A stretch of DNA of 64,000 nt from Paenibacillus lemnae (GTDB taxonomy: Bacteria > Bacillota > Bacilli > Paenibacillales > Paenibacillaceae), in contig NZ_JABBPN010000005.1 in the NCBI RefSeq assembly GCF_012933385.1, forward strand, positions 62,001-126,000, read 5' to 3'. Position numbers and translations under genes: made by a program. Under the pieces are notes generated by a model. It was given only the letters and a program-made list of their open reading frames with translations, did no database searches and had not been told where the DNA came from. This document shows positions 17,533 through 26,611 of this stretch, piece by piece (position 1 is the first letter of the stretch; each line of letters opens with the position of its first letter).

Positions 17533-18435
17533 TTATTCACTGCTGATAAACTGGTTTTCAGGCATGCCTTTTAAATCACTTAAAAATTGACGCATAGCGG
17601 AACTGACGTATCTGCCGCTTTTGTAGATGACGCCGACAGGATGACTGACCTCAAGCTCCGGGATGGGCACAATCTGAAGACTGCCGTTGCGCAGCTCCTT
17701 CGATACCGATTGTTTGGATAGGATGCCCGCACCCATATTGATCTCAACCATTCGTTTGATTTCCTCGCTGCTGGACAGCTGCATAATGACTTGAGGATCA
17801 ATATTATGTTTTCTCATGACTTCATCTGCAAATCTTCGTCCCACTGTATCCTGGGTGAGCATGATCAGCGGCGTATGGCCCAGTACTTCCATACCGGCTT
17901 TATTCTGTTTGGCCAGTGGATGCTGCGGAGAAACAACCAGTTCAAAAGAGTCGTAAAACAGGATGGATGAATTAACATTGGGATTGCGTTCAATCAAATA
18001 ACCGATTCCAATGTCGATCAGGCTGTTTTCAACACCGTGGTAAATTTGTGAGGATGCCATGGATTGAATCGTAGTTTTAATATTTGGAAACTGATCCTGA
18101 AAATAAGACAGTACGCGGGGCAGAATTTGTATGGCTATGGAAGTGGTCGTCCCAAGACGGATATGCCCTTGAGGGGTTTGATCCAGATCCGATAGACGCT
18201 GCTTCATCTCGTCGACAATCCGGAGAATATGTTCGGCGTGTTCCACAAATACTTGCCCCCGGTCAGTCAGCGTTACGGGCTGGCTCCGGTCGACAAGAAC
18301 CGTTTTGAATTCCTCTTCCAGACTTTTGATTTGGGCCGAAACGGCAGGCTGGGTAAGATTGAGCAGTTCTCCCGCTTTGCGGAAGCTCATCGTCTTAGAG
18401 ATGGTGATCAGTGTTTCCAGTTGACTGATGTTCAT
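17533..18435 (-). CDS. LysR-family transcriptional regulator (CysL/selenium-type subgroup)
   Basis: 300 residues: helix-turn-helix (ISKTMSFRKAGELLNLTQPAVSAQIKSLEEEF, residues 12-43), linker, and a substrate-binding domain (HIRLGTTTSIAIQILPRVL..., DIGIGYLIER, LVVSPQHPL, HTPLIMLTQDTVGR, INMGAGILSKQSV). The start is set at 18435 (MNISQLETL), which follows AGGAGGAAGGCC. A longer frame upstream would add 19 unrelated residues. It is separated by 55 bases from the hisK-like gene in the same direction. Target genes unknown. Confidence 0.85.
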   Translation of the reverse strand: MNISQLETLITISKTMSFRKAGELLNLTQPAVSAQIKSLEEEFKTVLVDRSQPVTLTDRGQVFVEHAEHILRIVDEMKQRLSDLDQTPQGHIRLGTTTSIAIQILPRVLSYFQDQFPNIKTTIQSMASSQIYHGVENSLIDIGIGYLIERNPNVNSSILFYDSFELVVSPQHPLAKQNKAGMEVLGHTPLIMLTQDTVGRRFADEVMRKHNIDPQVIMQLSSSEEIKRMVEINMGAGILSKQSVSKELRNGSLQIVPIPELEVSHPVGVIYKSGRYVSSAMRQFLSDLKGMPENQFISSE

Positions 18436-18759
18436 GGCCTTCCTCCTGTCTAGATCTATTCCTGCTCGCCGGTATACGATAACAGTATTCATAAATTATA
18501 GGTGATTATGAAAAAAGGGGCAAACCTATTAACTGCGGCGAAAAAAATCCGATAATAGTAGAGACTGTTCTTTTGGAACTACTACTAAAGACCCTGATAA
18601 AACGGTTTACTCCGTTAAGATATCGGTTATTGTACTTTAGAGTGCAGTTTTTGTCGTTAATTTATGATGATTTATTAAAGGGTATCCATTATAATGACAT
18701 TACATCGTTAATGGGACTTTGGAACCCGGACTAAGAACCCAGACAGGGGGCAATCAGTA

Positions 18760-19218
18760 ATGAAAGCGGAAGTCATTAACCCATTTTTGGAATCGGCCAG
18801 GCATGTCATCGAGCAGGTGATTCAAGTTTCGCCATCCACAGGAAATCTCGGGGTTAAAGAGATCACGCTGGTTCATGATCATATCTGGATCATGATCGGC
18901 ATGACAGGACAGATGAGCGGTGATATCGTTTTCGGTTTGAATGAGCAGGTTGCTCTGCGTATGGTATCGGCTATGATGGGCGGCTATGTGTTGACAGAGA
19001 TGGACGAAATGGGCCAAAGTGCGATTTCGGAGCTCGGCAATATGATCAGCGGCAATGCCAGCACGATTCTGTCCAATCAAGGCGTGAATGTGGATATCAC
19101 TCCGCCGCAGGTCATCCGTTCAATGAACTTCAATGATTTTTCCATGAAAAAGGCTTTAAGTATTCCTTTAGTGATGGAAGGGATTGGAGAGCTGGATATT
19201 CAGGTCATGATCTCTTAA
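18760..19218 (+). CDS. cheX: Chemotaxis phosphatase CheX-like protein
   Basis: 152 residues of the CheC/CheX/FliY phosphatase fold. CheX dephosphorylates CheY-P. The single diagnostic helix with E-x-x-N is present (SELGNMISGNA, about residues 91-101), preceded by LRMVSAMMGGY and followed by a beta-rich end (ALSIPLVMEGIGELDIQVMIS). One active-site helix rather than two fits CheX rather than CheC. AGACAGGGGG lies upstream. It is not in a chemotaxis operon; an SDR gene follows 78 bases later. Confidence 0.85.
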   Translation: MKAEVINPFLESARHVIEQVIQVSPSTGNLGVKEITLVHDHIWIMIGMTGQMSGDIVFGLNEQVALRMVSAMMGGYVLTEMDEMGQSAISELGNMISGNASTILSNQGVNVDITPPQVIRSMNFNDFSMKKALSIPLVMEGIGELDIQVMIS

Positions 19219-19296
19219 AATAAAGGGATCACAGCCATGTGTACCGTAAAGGCGTAGGCAAGCCTTCCGGCAGGCTGCAGGGAGGAATAGAACATC

Positions 19297-20070
19297 GTGC
19301 TTACTAATAAAGTTGTAGTCATCACCGGAGCGTCCAGCGGAATCGGCGCGATCTTGGCAGAACAGCTCTCCAGAAACGGCGCTCATGTCATATTGACAGG
19401 CAGATCGGAAGAGCGGCTGAGAGAGGCTGGAAAGAAACTCTCTGGAAAGTATGATGTCATTCAGATGGATATTAAGGATATGGCTCAGGTGCAGGCCGCT
19501 TTTGACACGATATACGAGAACCACGGGCGCATTGATGTGCTGGTTAACAACGCGGGATACGGCGTGTTCGAAGCTTTTCTTGAAACCTCTGAGGAGCAGT
19601 TTGAGGATATGATGGATGTTAATTACATGGGCATTGTCCGCTGCACACAGGCGGCGCTCCCCGGCATGCTGAAGCAGAGCAGGGGACAGATTGTCAACAT
19701 TGCCTCGATTGCAGGCAAGATGGGGATTGCCAAATCCACAGCCTATGCCTCAACCAAGCATGCTGTGCTGGGACTCACCAATTCGCTCCGTCAGGAGCTG
19801 AGAGGAACCGGTATTACGGTCTCATCTGTGAATCCTGGGCCTATCAACACGCCATTTTTTCAACAGGCTGATCCATCAGGACGATATGTGAAAAATGTAG
19901 GCTGGTTTATGATGAAGCCGGAGTATGTCGTCTCCCAAATCCTGAAGCTGATTGTAAAACAGAAGGAAGAGATTAATCTTCCCAAATCTGCAGCTGCGGG
20001 TATGAAAATATATCAATTGTTTCCCCGTCTTGCGGATCGGCTGCTTCACCGCTGGATGGATCTGAAATAA
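19297..20070 (+). CDS. Short-chain dehydrogenase/reductase (YqjQ/DltE-like)
   Basis: 257-residue classical SDR. NAD(P) glycine motif TGASSGIGA (residues 10-18), NNAG (about 85), catalytic Ser in IASIAG, and Tyr-x-x-x-Lys in YASTKHAVLG. The family resembles B. subtilis YqjQ. Substrate unknown. The GTG start at 19297 follows AGGGAGGAATAG. Confidence 0.85.
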   Translation: MLTNKVVVITGASSGIGAILAEQLSRNGAHVILTGRSEERLREAGKKLSGKYDVIQMDIKDMAQVQAAFDTIYENHGRIDVLVNNAGYGVFEAFLETSEEQFEDMMDVNYMGIVRCTQAALPGMLKQSRGQIVNIASIAGKMGIAKSTAYASTKHAVLGLTNSLRQELRGTGITVSSVNPGPINTPFFQQADPSGRYVKNVGWFMMKPEYVVSQILKLIVKQKEEINLPKSAAAGMKIYQLFPRLADRLLHRWMDLK

Positions 20071-20091
20071 TACAGTTTCGTTCAGTTTAAA

Positions 20092-20147
20092 TAACCGTTT
20101 GTATATGCTGGAGGATGTCTTCAAGTCCGGTATAGACAGACGGTTTT
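20092..20147 (+). terminator. Possible terminator after the SDR gene
   Basis: AACCGTTTGT...ACAGACGGTTTTTA, an 8 of 9 bp outer stem with a long loop and a short T-tract. Confidence 0.5.
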
Positions 20148-20276
20148 TATGTTTGCGTGACATGCAAAACCATGTTGCAAGGATCAGTTTTTCATTTCGT
20201 TTGGTGGGATGTTCTCTTTTAGCATATAATGAGACAAGAGTGAACAAGACTCGAAAGATAAAGGATGGAAAAATAT

Positions 20277-21707
20277 ATGACCTCAGAACTTACATTTCAA
20301 CGTCTCGGGATTGCCGAAGACTTCGCGGAACGTCTATTAGAGCACGGAATTCAGGAACCCTCCCCTGTACAGGCGGAAGGTATTCCTCACATACTTGAAG
20401 GCAAGGACGTGCTGGCTACTTCACAGACAGGCACGGGAAAAACGCTTGCATATCTGCTGCCGGTGCTGCAGGGAATTGATACAGCGGGCAAGAACGTTCA
20501 GAAACTGATTCTGGCACCGACACAGGAGCTGGCTGTTCAGATTGTACGGGAAAGTGAGCGCTATGGGGAGGGCCGCGGGATCGGCGTACTCGGATTAATC
20601 GGAGGAGCCGCTGTCAAGCGTCAGCTGGAGAAGCTGAAGCAGCATCCTCAACTGATCGTTGGAACTCCTGGACGGATTCGTGAACTGATCGAGATTCGAA
20701 AATTAAAAATGCACGAAGTCAGCACTATCGTCGTTGATGAAGTGGACCAGGTGTTTAATCTGGGCGGTGCGGGAGATGTGGATCGGATTCTGAAAAGTGC
20801 CAAGCGTGACCGTCAGCTGGTGTTTTTGTCTGCGACTGTCAGTCCTCAAACGGCGGAGCTGGTCAAGCGGGAGATGGATCGTCCTGTCGAGATCGGTATT
20901 GATCCGGAGCTGCGAACGCCTGCGTCGCTGGAGCATATTTATTTTGTTGCAGAAGAGCGGGACCGGGTGGATATGCTGCGCCGGATTGTACGACATTATA
21001 AACCACAGCGGGCCATCGTGTTTGTGAACCAGACTGAAGATCTGGCAGAAGTGGAAGCCAAACTGAACTTTATAGGCTTGAATTCTGCGGCACTGTATGG
21101 CGATGCTGACAAAATGACACGCAGCCGCGTCATGAATGCTTTTCGGGAAGGCCGCACCCAGCTGCTGGTAGCCAGTGATGTGGCAGCGAGGGGACTGGAC
21201 ATTGAAGGCCTGGAGATGATCATTAATTATGATCCTCCAATCGATTCCGAACATTACACGCACCGCGCGGGACGTACCGGCCGCATGGGGAGAAGCGGTA
21301 TTGCGATCACGATTGTAACCGACCGCCAAACCTTTATTATGCGGAAGTTCAACAAGGAGCTGGGCATTTCCATTGAAGAACGGGCCATGTTTGGAGGCAA
21401 AGTGCGTACGCCAAGATCGGAACGTTTTCCCGCAGGGAACAAGGGAACAGGCGGTGCCTCCAAGGCGCAGATTGCCGGAAAGCGTCCGGCAGACAACGAA
21501 GCGGCGGGAAGAACGTCTTCCGGAAGAGATTCAAGGAACAGTGATACAGGTCATTCCCTAGGCAGCAGGCCTTCAGGCGGCAGGAAGAAGACCGTCAAGC
21601 CTGCGGCTAAGGAACAGCCACAGGCGCCGCGGCAAAGTGACCGGCATCGCGACCGCAAGAATAAGGGCGCACCGAAGTGGCTGAAGGACAAATCCAAAGG
21701 CGATTAG
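20277..21707 (+). CDS. DEAD-box ATP-dependent RNA helicase (YfmL-like)
   Basis: 476 residues. Helicase motifs in order: Q-motif region (QEPSPVQAEGIP), I (TSQTGTGKT), Ia (APTQELAVQ), Ib (VGTPGRI), II as DEVD rather than DEAD (IVVDEVDQV), III (LSATV), V (VASDVAARGLD) and VI (HRAGRTGRMG). IVGTPGR...IRKLKMHEVSTIVVDE strongly resembles B. subtilis YfmL, involved in ribosome assembly. The last ~90 residues are a low-complexity, Lys/Arg/Gly/Ser-rich RNA-binding tail. The ATG at 20277 is preferred because AAAGGATGG lies at normal spacing; an ATG at 20265 overlaps that ribosome site. Confidence 0.88.
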   Translation: MTSELTFQRLGIAEDFAERLLEHGIQEPSPVQAEGIPHILEGKDVLATSQTGTGKTLAYLLPVLQGIDTAGKNVQKLILAPTQELAVQIVRESERYGEGRGIGVLGLIGGAAVKRQLEKLKQHPQLIVGTPGRIRELIEIRKLKMHEVSTIVVDEVDQVFNLGGAGDVDRILKSAKRDRQLVFLSATVSPQTAELVKREMDRPVEIGIDPELRTPASLEHIYFVAEERDRVDMLRRIVRHYKPQRAIVFVNQTEDLAEVEAKLNFIGLNSAALYGDADKMTRSRVMNAFREGRTQLLVASDVAARGLDIEGLEMIINYDPPIDSEHYTHRAGRTGRMGRSGIAITIVTDRQTFIMRKFNKELGISIEERAMFGGKVRTPRSERFPAGNKGTGGASKAQIAGKRPADNEAAGRTSSGRDSRNSDTGHSLGSRPSGGRKKTVKPAAKEQPQAPRQSDRHRDRKNKGAPKWLKDKSKGD

Positions 21708-21722
21708 AGGCGGGGGGGACTG

Positions 21723-22478
21723 ATGATGAACGAACATCCGGTATTGTCCGTTAAGGAACTCAGCGGAGGGTACAGCCTGAACCGGCCGGTGCTGCATGAT
21801 ATTTCCTTTCATGTACAGCCGGGAGAGATGGTGGGTCTGATCGGGCTGAACGGAGCGGGCAAGAGTACGACGATGAAGCATATACTCGGACTAATGAACC
21901 CTCATAAAGGGGAGGTCACGGTGAAGGGCAGAAGCCGCAGTGATGATGCAGAGGGCTATCACGGAGCACTGGGATTCGTTCCGGAATCGCCGATTCTTTA
22001 TGAAGAAATGACAGTAAGGGAGCATCTCGAGTTTACGGCCAGATCGTATGGAATATCGAAGGAGAATTATGAGAGCAGGGCGGCTGCTCTTTCCGGCATG
22101 TTCCGGATGGAAGACAAGATGGACAGCTTGTCCTCCCATTTGTCCAAGGGGATGCGTCAGAAGGTCATGATCATGTGTGCCTTTGTGGCAAGACCGTCCT
22201 TATACATTATTGATGAACCTTTTCTCGGTCTGGATCCGCTGGGGATTCGCTCTCTGCTGGACTTTATGGTGGAGATCAAACAATCCGGCGCCTCTATCCT
22301 CCTGAGCTCCCATATCCTGTCCACCATCGAAAATTACTGTGACCGGTTTATCGTGCTTCATCAGGGCCGAATCGTGGCTCAGGGAAGCCTGGAGAGCATT
22401 GCTCAAGAGGCAGACACGCCGGGACAGCCGCTGGAAGATATTTTTTATGCACTGACCCAAGGCGGGAGCCGCAAATGA
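21723..22478 (+). CDS. ecsA: ABC transporter ATP-binding protein EcsA-like
   Basis: 251 residues. Walker A GLNGAGKST (about residue 41), a signature in degenerate form (LSSHLSKGMRQKV), Walker B LYIIDEPFLGLD and switch His in LLSSHIL. The degenerate LSKGM signature and the EcsB-like partner immediately downstream fit the EcsAB exporter, in B. subtilis linked to exoprotein secretion, regulated membrane proteolysis and competence. It overlaps ecsB by four bases (ATGA). Confidence 0.87.
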   Translation: MMNEHPVLSVKELSGGYSLNRPVLHDISFHVQPGEMVGLIGLNGAGKSTTMKHILGLMNPHKGEVTVKGRSRSDDAEGYHGALGFVPESPILYEEMTVREHLEFTARSYGISKENYESRAAALSGMFRMEDKMDSLSSHLSKGMRQKVMIMCAFVARPSLYIIDEPFLGLDPLGIRSLLDFMVEIKQSGASILLSSHILSTIENYCDRFIVLHQGRIVAQGSLESIAQEADTPGQPLEDIFYALTQGGSRK

Positions 22479-23698
22479 ATCTGAGCGAGCTGTTTGCCAA
22501 ACGAAGGGGACAATTCTGGGGACAGGTGCTACCTTATCTAGGTTATGTTATTCAGAGCGGCGTAGCGGTCGTCTTCTTATTTCTGCTTATTGCGTTTTCA
22601 GCATGGTACACGTCTCTTGTCATGAATGTGCCGCCCGGACTGCCGATCCGCTGGATCATGCTGGCGATTCTGGTACCGCTGGCCGTAAACAGCAGTGTGC
22701 GTACATACCTGCGTCCGGCAGACACGGTGTTTCTGCTGCCGCAGGAACCTAGGATGGATATGTATTTTGCTAAAAGAAGGGTCAGCGGGGTTGTTTATAA
22801 ACTCATGCTGCTCATGCTGGTTCTGATCACATTGTGGCCGCTGTATATACGCAGTGACGATCAGCCCAAGATGCTGCTGGCTACCGTGCTCTTGTTAGCG
22901 GTATTAAAGCGGTTGTCGAGTTGGGGAAGCTGGAGAGAGCAGCATATCGTTTCCAGACCGGCGGCAGCCGGCCTGCGCGTACTGAGATGGTGTATCATCC
23001 TGCTGTCGGCGGCTTCGTGGTTCTGGTATCCTGTCCTGCATAGTGTCATCTTTACCAGTTTGACTGCACTTGCCTATATCGCTGCCTGTTCTGTACCATC
23101 ACGATATAAGGTGGCCTGGGAACGCCTCATTCTTCTTGAGAAACGTCATGCAGCCAGAGTCATGATGGTGCTGAGCTGGTTCGTCAATGTGCCTCAGGGA
23201 GAGCAGCGCGTGTATGCCCGTAAGTGGCTGTCACGCTGGGGCAGCGGTATTCCTTGGAACAAAGGGAGTGCATACCGCTTTCTGCTGATCAAAAGCTTGT
23301 CCCGCAGTGATGTCTTTGGAATTCTACTTCGCGTTCTGGTGCTCGGTGCTGTTCTGGTCTGGGTCACAAGAGACAGTCTCGCTTCGGCTGCTGTCTATCT
23401 GGCTGCGCTGATGATATCCGGGCTTCAGCTATCTTCTCTGCGGAAGGTACACAAAGAATCCTTCTGGCTGATGGTATACCCGCTTCCTGAGGGCTCACGT
23501 CATCACAATGAGATCAAGCTGTTATTTCAGGTGCAGCTGCTCTGGGCCGTGCTGCTCTGGCTGCCGCTGCTGTTCTCGATCATGTCGGATCCCGGATTTG
23601 TACTGGGCACTCTAGCGGCAGGTTTGTTAACGGTATGGCTGTTTCGAGCGTCGGCGATCCGCAGTGTGAAGAAGGAAGAAGCGGAAGAGGATCTGTAG
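22475..23698 (+). CDS. ecsB: EcsB-like ABC transporter permease
   Basis: 407 residues with about eight to ten membrane spans grouped in pairs, and an EcsB-type opening (LFAKRRGQFWGQVLPYLGYVIQSG). A conserved RPADTVFLLPQE segment lies between spans. It overlaps ecsA, so translation is coupled. A strong terminator follows, ending the unit. Confidence 0.85.
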   Translation: MNLSELFAKRRGQFWGQVLPYLGYVIQSGVAVVFLFLLIAFSAWYTSLVMNVPPGLPIRWIMLAILVPLAVNSSVRTYLRPADTVFLLPQEPRMDMYFAKRRVSGVVYKLMLLMLVLITLWPLYIRSDDQPKMLLATVLLLAVLKRLSSWGSWREQHIVSRPAAAGLRVLRWCIILLSAASWFWYPVLHSVIFTSLTALAYIAACSVPSRYKVAWERLILLEKRHAARVMMVLSWFVNVPQGEQRVYARKWLSRWGSGIPWNKGSAYRFLLIKSLSRSDVFGILLRVLVLGAVLVWVTRDSLASAAVYLAALMISGLQLSSLRKVHKESFWLMVYPLPEGSRHHNEIKLLFQVQLLWAVLLWLPLLFSIMSDPGFVLGTLAAGLLTVWLFRASAIRSVKKEEAEEDL

Positions 23699-23705
23699 TG
23701 GAATG

Positions 23706-23743
23706 CAAAAGAGGCTGGCGCCTGGAAGGCGCCGGCCTCTTTA
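23706..23743 (+). terminator. Terminator of ecsAB
   Basis: AAAGAGGCTGGCGCC-tgga-GGCGCCGGCCTCTTT, a 14-15 bp GC-rich stem eight bases after the stop codon. It also ends the facing minus-strand yjcZ gene. Confidence 0.85.
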
Positions 23744-23764
23744 TGAGAGTTGATCATCAGAAAA

Positions 23765-23881
23765 TTAGATCCAGAAAGCACGAGTGATGATTACGAGCAG
23801 GATATAGAGAACCAGGATCGCTCCTACGCTTCCGTATCCGTAACCATATCCGCATCTTGCTGCGCCTGCCACTGCACTCAT
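23765..23881 (-). CDS. YjcZ-family small sporulation protein
   Basis: 38-residue minus-strand ORF: short start, then CGYGYGYGSVGAILVLYI and a hydrophobic end closing with TRAFWI. The Gly-Tyr repeat followed by a single membrane helix is the hallmark of the YjcZ/SscA small spore proteins of Bacillales. The ATG at 23881 lies 7 bases after AAAGGGG; an in-frame ATG six bases upstream is possible but too close to that site. It is flanked by terminators, so it is a monocistronic unit. Confidence 0.85.
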   Translation of the reverse strand: MSAVAGAARCGYGYGYGSVGAILVLYILLVIITRAFWI

Positions 23882-23983
23882 GTTCATTCCCCTTTCGGTT
23901 CGTTTATTTGTTGTGGTTGTGATACATGGTATTGTATGATCGCCTGCTTATAGAGGTATGGGCGAGCGTTTATTTACCGGGAA

Positions 23984-24019
23984 AATAAAAAAACAGACCG
24001 GAAGATACCGGTCTGTTTA
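23984..24019 (-). terminator. Terminator of the aminotransferase gene
   Basis: Stem AAACAGACCGG-aagata-CCGGTCTGTTT. On the minus strand it is followed by TTTTTTATTTT, a typical intrinsic terminator 25 bases after the stop codon. Confidence 0.85.
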
Positions 24020-24043
24020 AGGGATTGATCAGGCTGGCAGGTA

Positions 24044-25342
24044 TTAGGCTTGCTTTAAATCCTGAATGCCTTTATATACGAGATCATACAGATCTTCCAG
24101 ATGTTCTTCTTCAATGCAGGAGAACGCGATTCTGAGATCATATTCGCCCAGAGCAATGGTCCCTACTCCATATTCATGCAGAAGATGGGAGCGCAGGCTT
24201 TCTGCCGTCACATCCTGCAGCTTCAGGCACATGAAGTAACCGGAATTAAACGGATAGTACTCCCAGGCATCGCCGTATTTTCCGCTGTCGAGCAGAGATT
24301 TGACCTTATTAGCTCTGCCCTTCATAATTTCGAATTTCTCCTGCTTCTGGCTCTCAAACTCCGGTGCTTTCAATGCATCCAGTACAAAGGTTTGAGACGG
24401 ATGGGCACCGCTGGAAATGGTGGCACGGATAATACCGAGCGTTTTTTGCTCCAGTGCAGTGAGGAGGTCGGCATGCTTGGAAGCATACGTAATAAAGCCG
24501 ACGCGGAAGCCCCAGACAAATTCCTCTTTGGTAGCACCGTCAATTTTGACAGCAAGCACCCGGGGGTGAAGATCTGCCAGACGGCCGAAGAGGGATTCTT
24601 TGAGCGAGTTCTCAAAAAACAGTCCAAAGTAAGCATCATCCGTTACGGCAACCACATTAATGCCGGCTTCAGCGGCTTCCAAAATAGCGGCAACAATCTC
24701 TTCACCTTCCTCCAGCCCCGGTGTATAACCTGTCGGGTTGTTCGGGAAGTTCAGCAGTACAATGGCTTTGCCTTGATCTTTCTGGGACAGCAGCGCTTCC
24801 CGGAGACCTGCAGCATTAAATTTCATATCTGCTGTAAACAGAGGGAAGTTAACCGTAACGCCATGACGGCGGATTCCGAAGGTCAGCTCGTAGTTTTCCC
24901 AGTTTTTATCCGGATAAATGACGGCGTCTCCTTCATCCACAAACAGGTCGGCGACAATGGAAAGACCGTGAGTCAGTGCATTGGTGACGATTGGATTGCT
25001 GAAGCTCTTGCCTTCCAGAGAGGGATTCTCTTGGAGCATTTTGCTCCGCCAGGCTGACCGCAGTTCAGGCTTGCCTTGTGGAGGTGCATAGCTGTATAGA
25101 TCCTTGGGTGCAAAGGCGGACAGCTTATCCTGAATGACATCCAGGTGCATCGGGATGCCGCCTTCTGTGGCGATTCCGATCGTGGCATTATATGTTTTGG
25201 CATGGCTAGCGGCTTCGGCAGACTGGCTCAGTATGCCTTCTTTAGGAAAATAGATTTCCTTGCCGAGATTGGACAGCATGTCGTATACGTGACGGTTTCC
25301 TGCCGAAATGCTTTCGTTCAATTGTGCAGCCAATGGGTTCAT
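24044..25342 (-). CDS. Class I/II pyridoxal-phosphate aminotransferase
   Basis: 432 residues. Fold-type I features: YAPPQGKPELRSA near the substrate entrance, NALTHGLS, the conserved NFPNNPTGYTPG (cofactor-binding Asn), TDDAYFGLF, the PLP lysine in KIDGATKEEFVWGFRVGF, and a C-terminal substrate-binding arginine in YDLRIAFS. The amino-acid substrate is not determinable. It is divergent from an AraC regulator across about 195 bases, which suggests control by that regulator. Confidence 0.85.
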   Translation of the reverse strand: MNPLAAQLNESISAGNRHVYDMLSNLGKEIYFPKEGILSQSAEAASHAKTYNATIGIATEGGIPMHLDVIQDKLSAFAPKDLYSYAPPQGKPELRSAWRSKMLQENPSLEGKSFSNPIVTNALTHGLSIVADLFVDEGDAVIYPDKNWENYELTFGIRRHGVTVNFPLFTADMKFNAAGLREALLSQKDQGKAIVLLNFPNNPTGYTPGLEEGEEIVAAILEAAEAGINVVAVTDDAYFGLFFENSLKESLFGRLADLHPRVLAVKIDGATKEEFVWGFRVGFITYASKHADLLTALEQKTLGIIRATISSGAHPSQTFVLDALKAPEFESQKQEKFEIMKGRANKVKSLLDSGKYGDAWEYYPFNSGYFMCLKLQDVTAESLRSHLLHEYGVGTIALGEYDLRIAFSCIEEEHLEDLYDLVYKGIQDLKQA

Positions 25343-25538
25343 GAGTGGTTATCATCCTTCCGATAGATCAATTCATTGCCTAACATTATATCACTTCACC
25401 GCGGAAGCGTCACGCAAAATGCACATGAGTAAAATGATATCCAAGACCGGGTGAACGTGTAGAAGAACATGCAAAATAATCAAAAAAAGAGTATGATAGA
25501 TAAGGAATGCCGATTAATAGACAAGGGGGAATGACGTG

Positions 25539-26324
25539 ATGCTGAATGCATCGCCGTCTTCTTTTGTGATCAAGCCCGCTTTAGCCAAAATCGCCTGTGA
25601 ACCGGGATGGAAATGGCAGAAGCGTGAGAAACCGATGCAAAATTATGACTTGTTTTATGTGTGGAGCGGAGAAGGAACTGTCATTGTGAATGACGAAGCT
25701 TACGAGGTGGAGAAGGGGAGCTGTTTTCTTTTTCATCCAGATGATTATACAAGCGCCACCCACAATCCGCAGAAACCGCTCGTTTTGACCTATATACATT
25801 TCGATGTCACGGATCCGGTTGAGGAGATTCCTGGACGGTACCGCAAGCTGAGCGACACCATTGATTTCGAGTATCTGCTGGCACGTTATGTGCGTTTATA
25901 TCTGGATCGACCCTATGGTGCCGAGGAGGAAGGCAAGCTCATTCTGAAGCAGTTGATGATTTTTCTGCTCCGGGAGGATAAGGATATCCCGATTGAGAAA
26001 AAAGCAAGTCATCATTTGAGTGAAGCGATTCAGGAAATTGCGAATTATGTGCGCCTGCATCCGGGAATTCCGCACAAGGTGGAGGATTTAGCGGCCAGAG
26101 CCGGCTTGTCTCCGAGGTATTTCTCCATCAAGTTCAAAGAGTTGGTGGGGATTCCGGTACAGTCCTATATCATCAAAATGCGGATTGAACGTGCACAGCA
26201 TTTGCTGCTGCACCAGGGAATGAATGTCACAGAGGTAGCGGATGCCCTGGGATACAGGGATATTTTCTTTTTTAGCAGACAGTTTAAGCAGTACACAGGA
26301 AAAAGTCCGTCGGAAGTCCGTTAG
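25539..26324 (+). CDS. AraC-family transcriptional regulator
   Basis: 261 residues. The N-terminal cupin-like sensing domain (YDLFYVWSGEGTVIVNDEAYEVEKGSCFLFHPD) is typical of AraC proteins that respond to small ligands. Two C-terminal helix-turn-helix units follow (VEDLAARAGLSPRYFSIKFKELVG and VTEVADALGYRDIFFFSRQFKQYTGKSP). The ATG at 25539 is 9 bases after AAGGGGG. TATGAT at 25492-25497 is a plausible -10. Divergent from the aminotransferase gene. Ligand unknown. Confidence 0.85.
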   Translation: MLNASPSSFVIKPALAKIACEPGWKWQKREKPMQNYDLFYVWSGEGTVIVNDEAYEVEKGSCFLFHPDDYTSATHNPQKPLVLTYIHFDVTDPVEEIPGRYRKLSDTIDFEYLLARYVRLYLDRPYGAEEEGKLILKQLMIFLLREDKDIPIEKKASHHLSEAIQEIANYVRLHPGIPHKVEDLAARAGLSPRYFSIKFKELVGIPVQSYIIKMRIERAQHLLLHQGMNVTEVADALGYRDIFFFSRQFKQYTGKSPSEVR

Positions 26325-26345
26325 AGCAAGTACCCACTTGCTGGT
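26325..26345 (+). terminator. Hairpin directly after the AraC gene
   Basis: Perfect 7-bp stem AGCAAGT-accc-ACTTGCT beginning at the AraC stop codon, with no T-tract. A larger imperfect hairpin (GCTGGT...ACCAGC) overlaps it downstream, so it may be part of a leader rather than a terminator. Confidence 0.3.
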
Positions 26346-26411
26346 TCATGGCATACCGGTGCGGGTAATACCAGCATAAGGTTAAGCTATGACAGAGAGG
26401 GGGTGCCGGCA

Positions 26412-26528
26412 ATGAGCCAGAGAAGAAGAATGCGCAGTCTGATTTGCAGCCGCGGCGGCTGTGGCATTTTCAAAAATCGCTTGCGTCGGTCCAAATTTGT
26501 AAAACCGGAAATGGATATGTGGTTTTAA
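26412..26528 (+). CDS. Hypothetical 38-residue Arg/Cys-rich protein
   Basis: Short ORF starting MSQRRRMRSLICSRGGCG and ending PEMDMWF. It carries ten Arg/Lys in its first 31 residues and two cysteines in C-S-R-G-G-C. AGAGGGGGTG lies 6 bases before the ATG, and a strong intrinsic terminator begins 20 bases after the stop. Both signals point to a real, separately transcribed gene. I do not recognise the family. Alternatives are a regulatory leader peptide or a small structured RNA. Confidence 0.5.
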   Translation: MSQRRRMRSLICSRGGCGIFKNRLRRSKFVKPEMDMWF

Positions 26529-26548
26529 TAAATATTAAACACCAAACA

Positions 26549-26586
26549 CAGCATCTTGAATGCCACATTCAAGGTGCTTTTTTGAT
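26549..26586 (+). terminator. Strong intrinsic terminator after the 38-residue ORF
   Basis: AGCATCTTGAATG-cca-CATTCAAGGTGCT followed by TTTTTT; 13-bp stem with one G-T pair. Confidence 0.88.
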
Positions 26587-26611
26587 GCAGTTGTATGGGG
26601 GGAGTGGTCAT

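Noticed and set aside
26444..26611. Upstream extension of the second SDR
   Set aside because: It passes through the terminator of the 38-residue ORF, and the SDR ribosome site lies before 26612.
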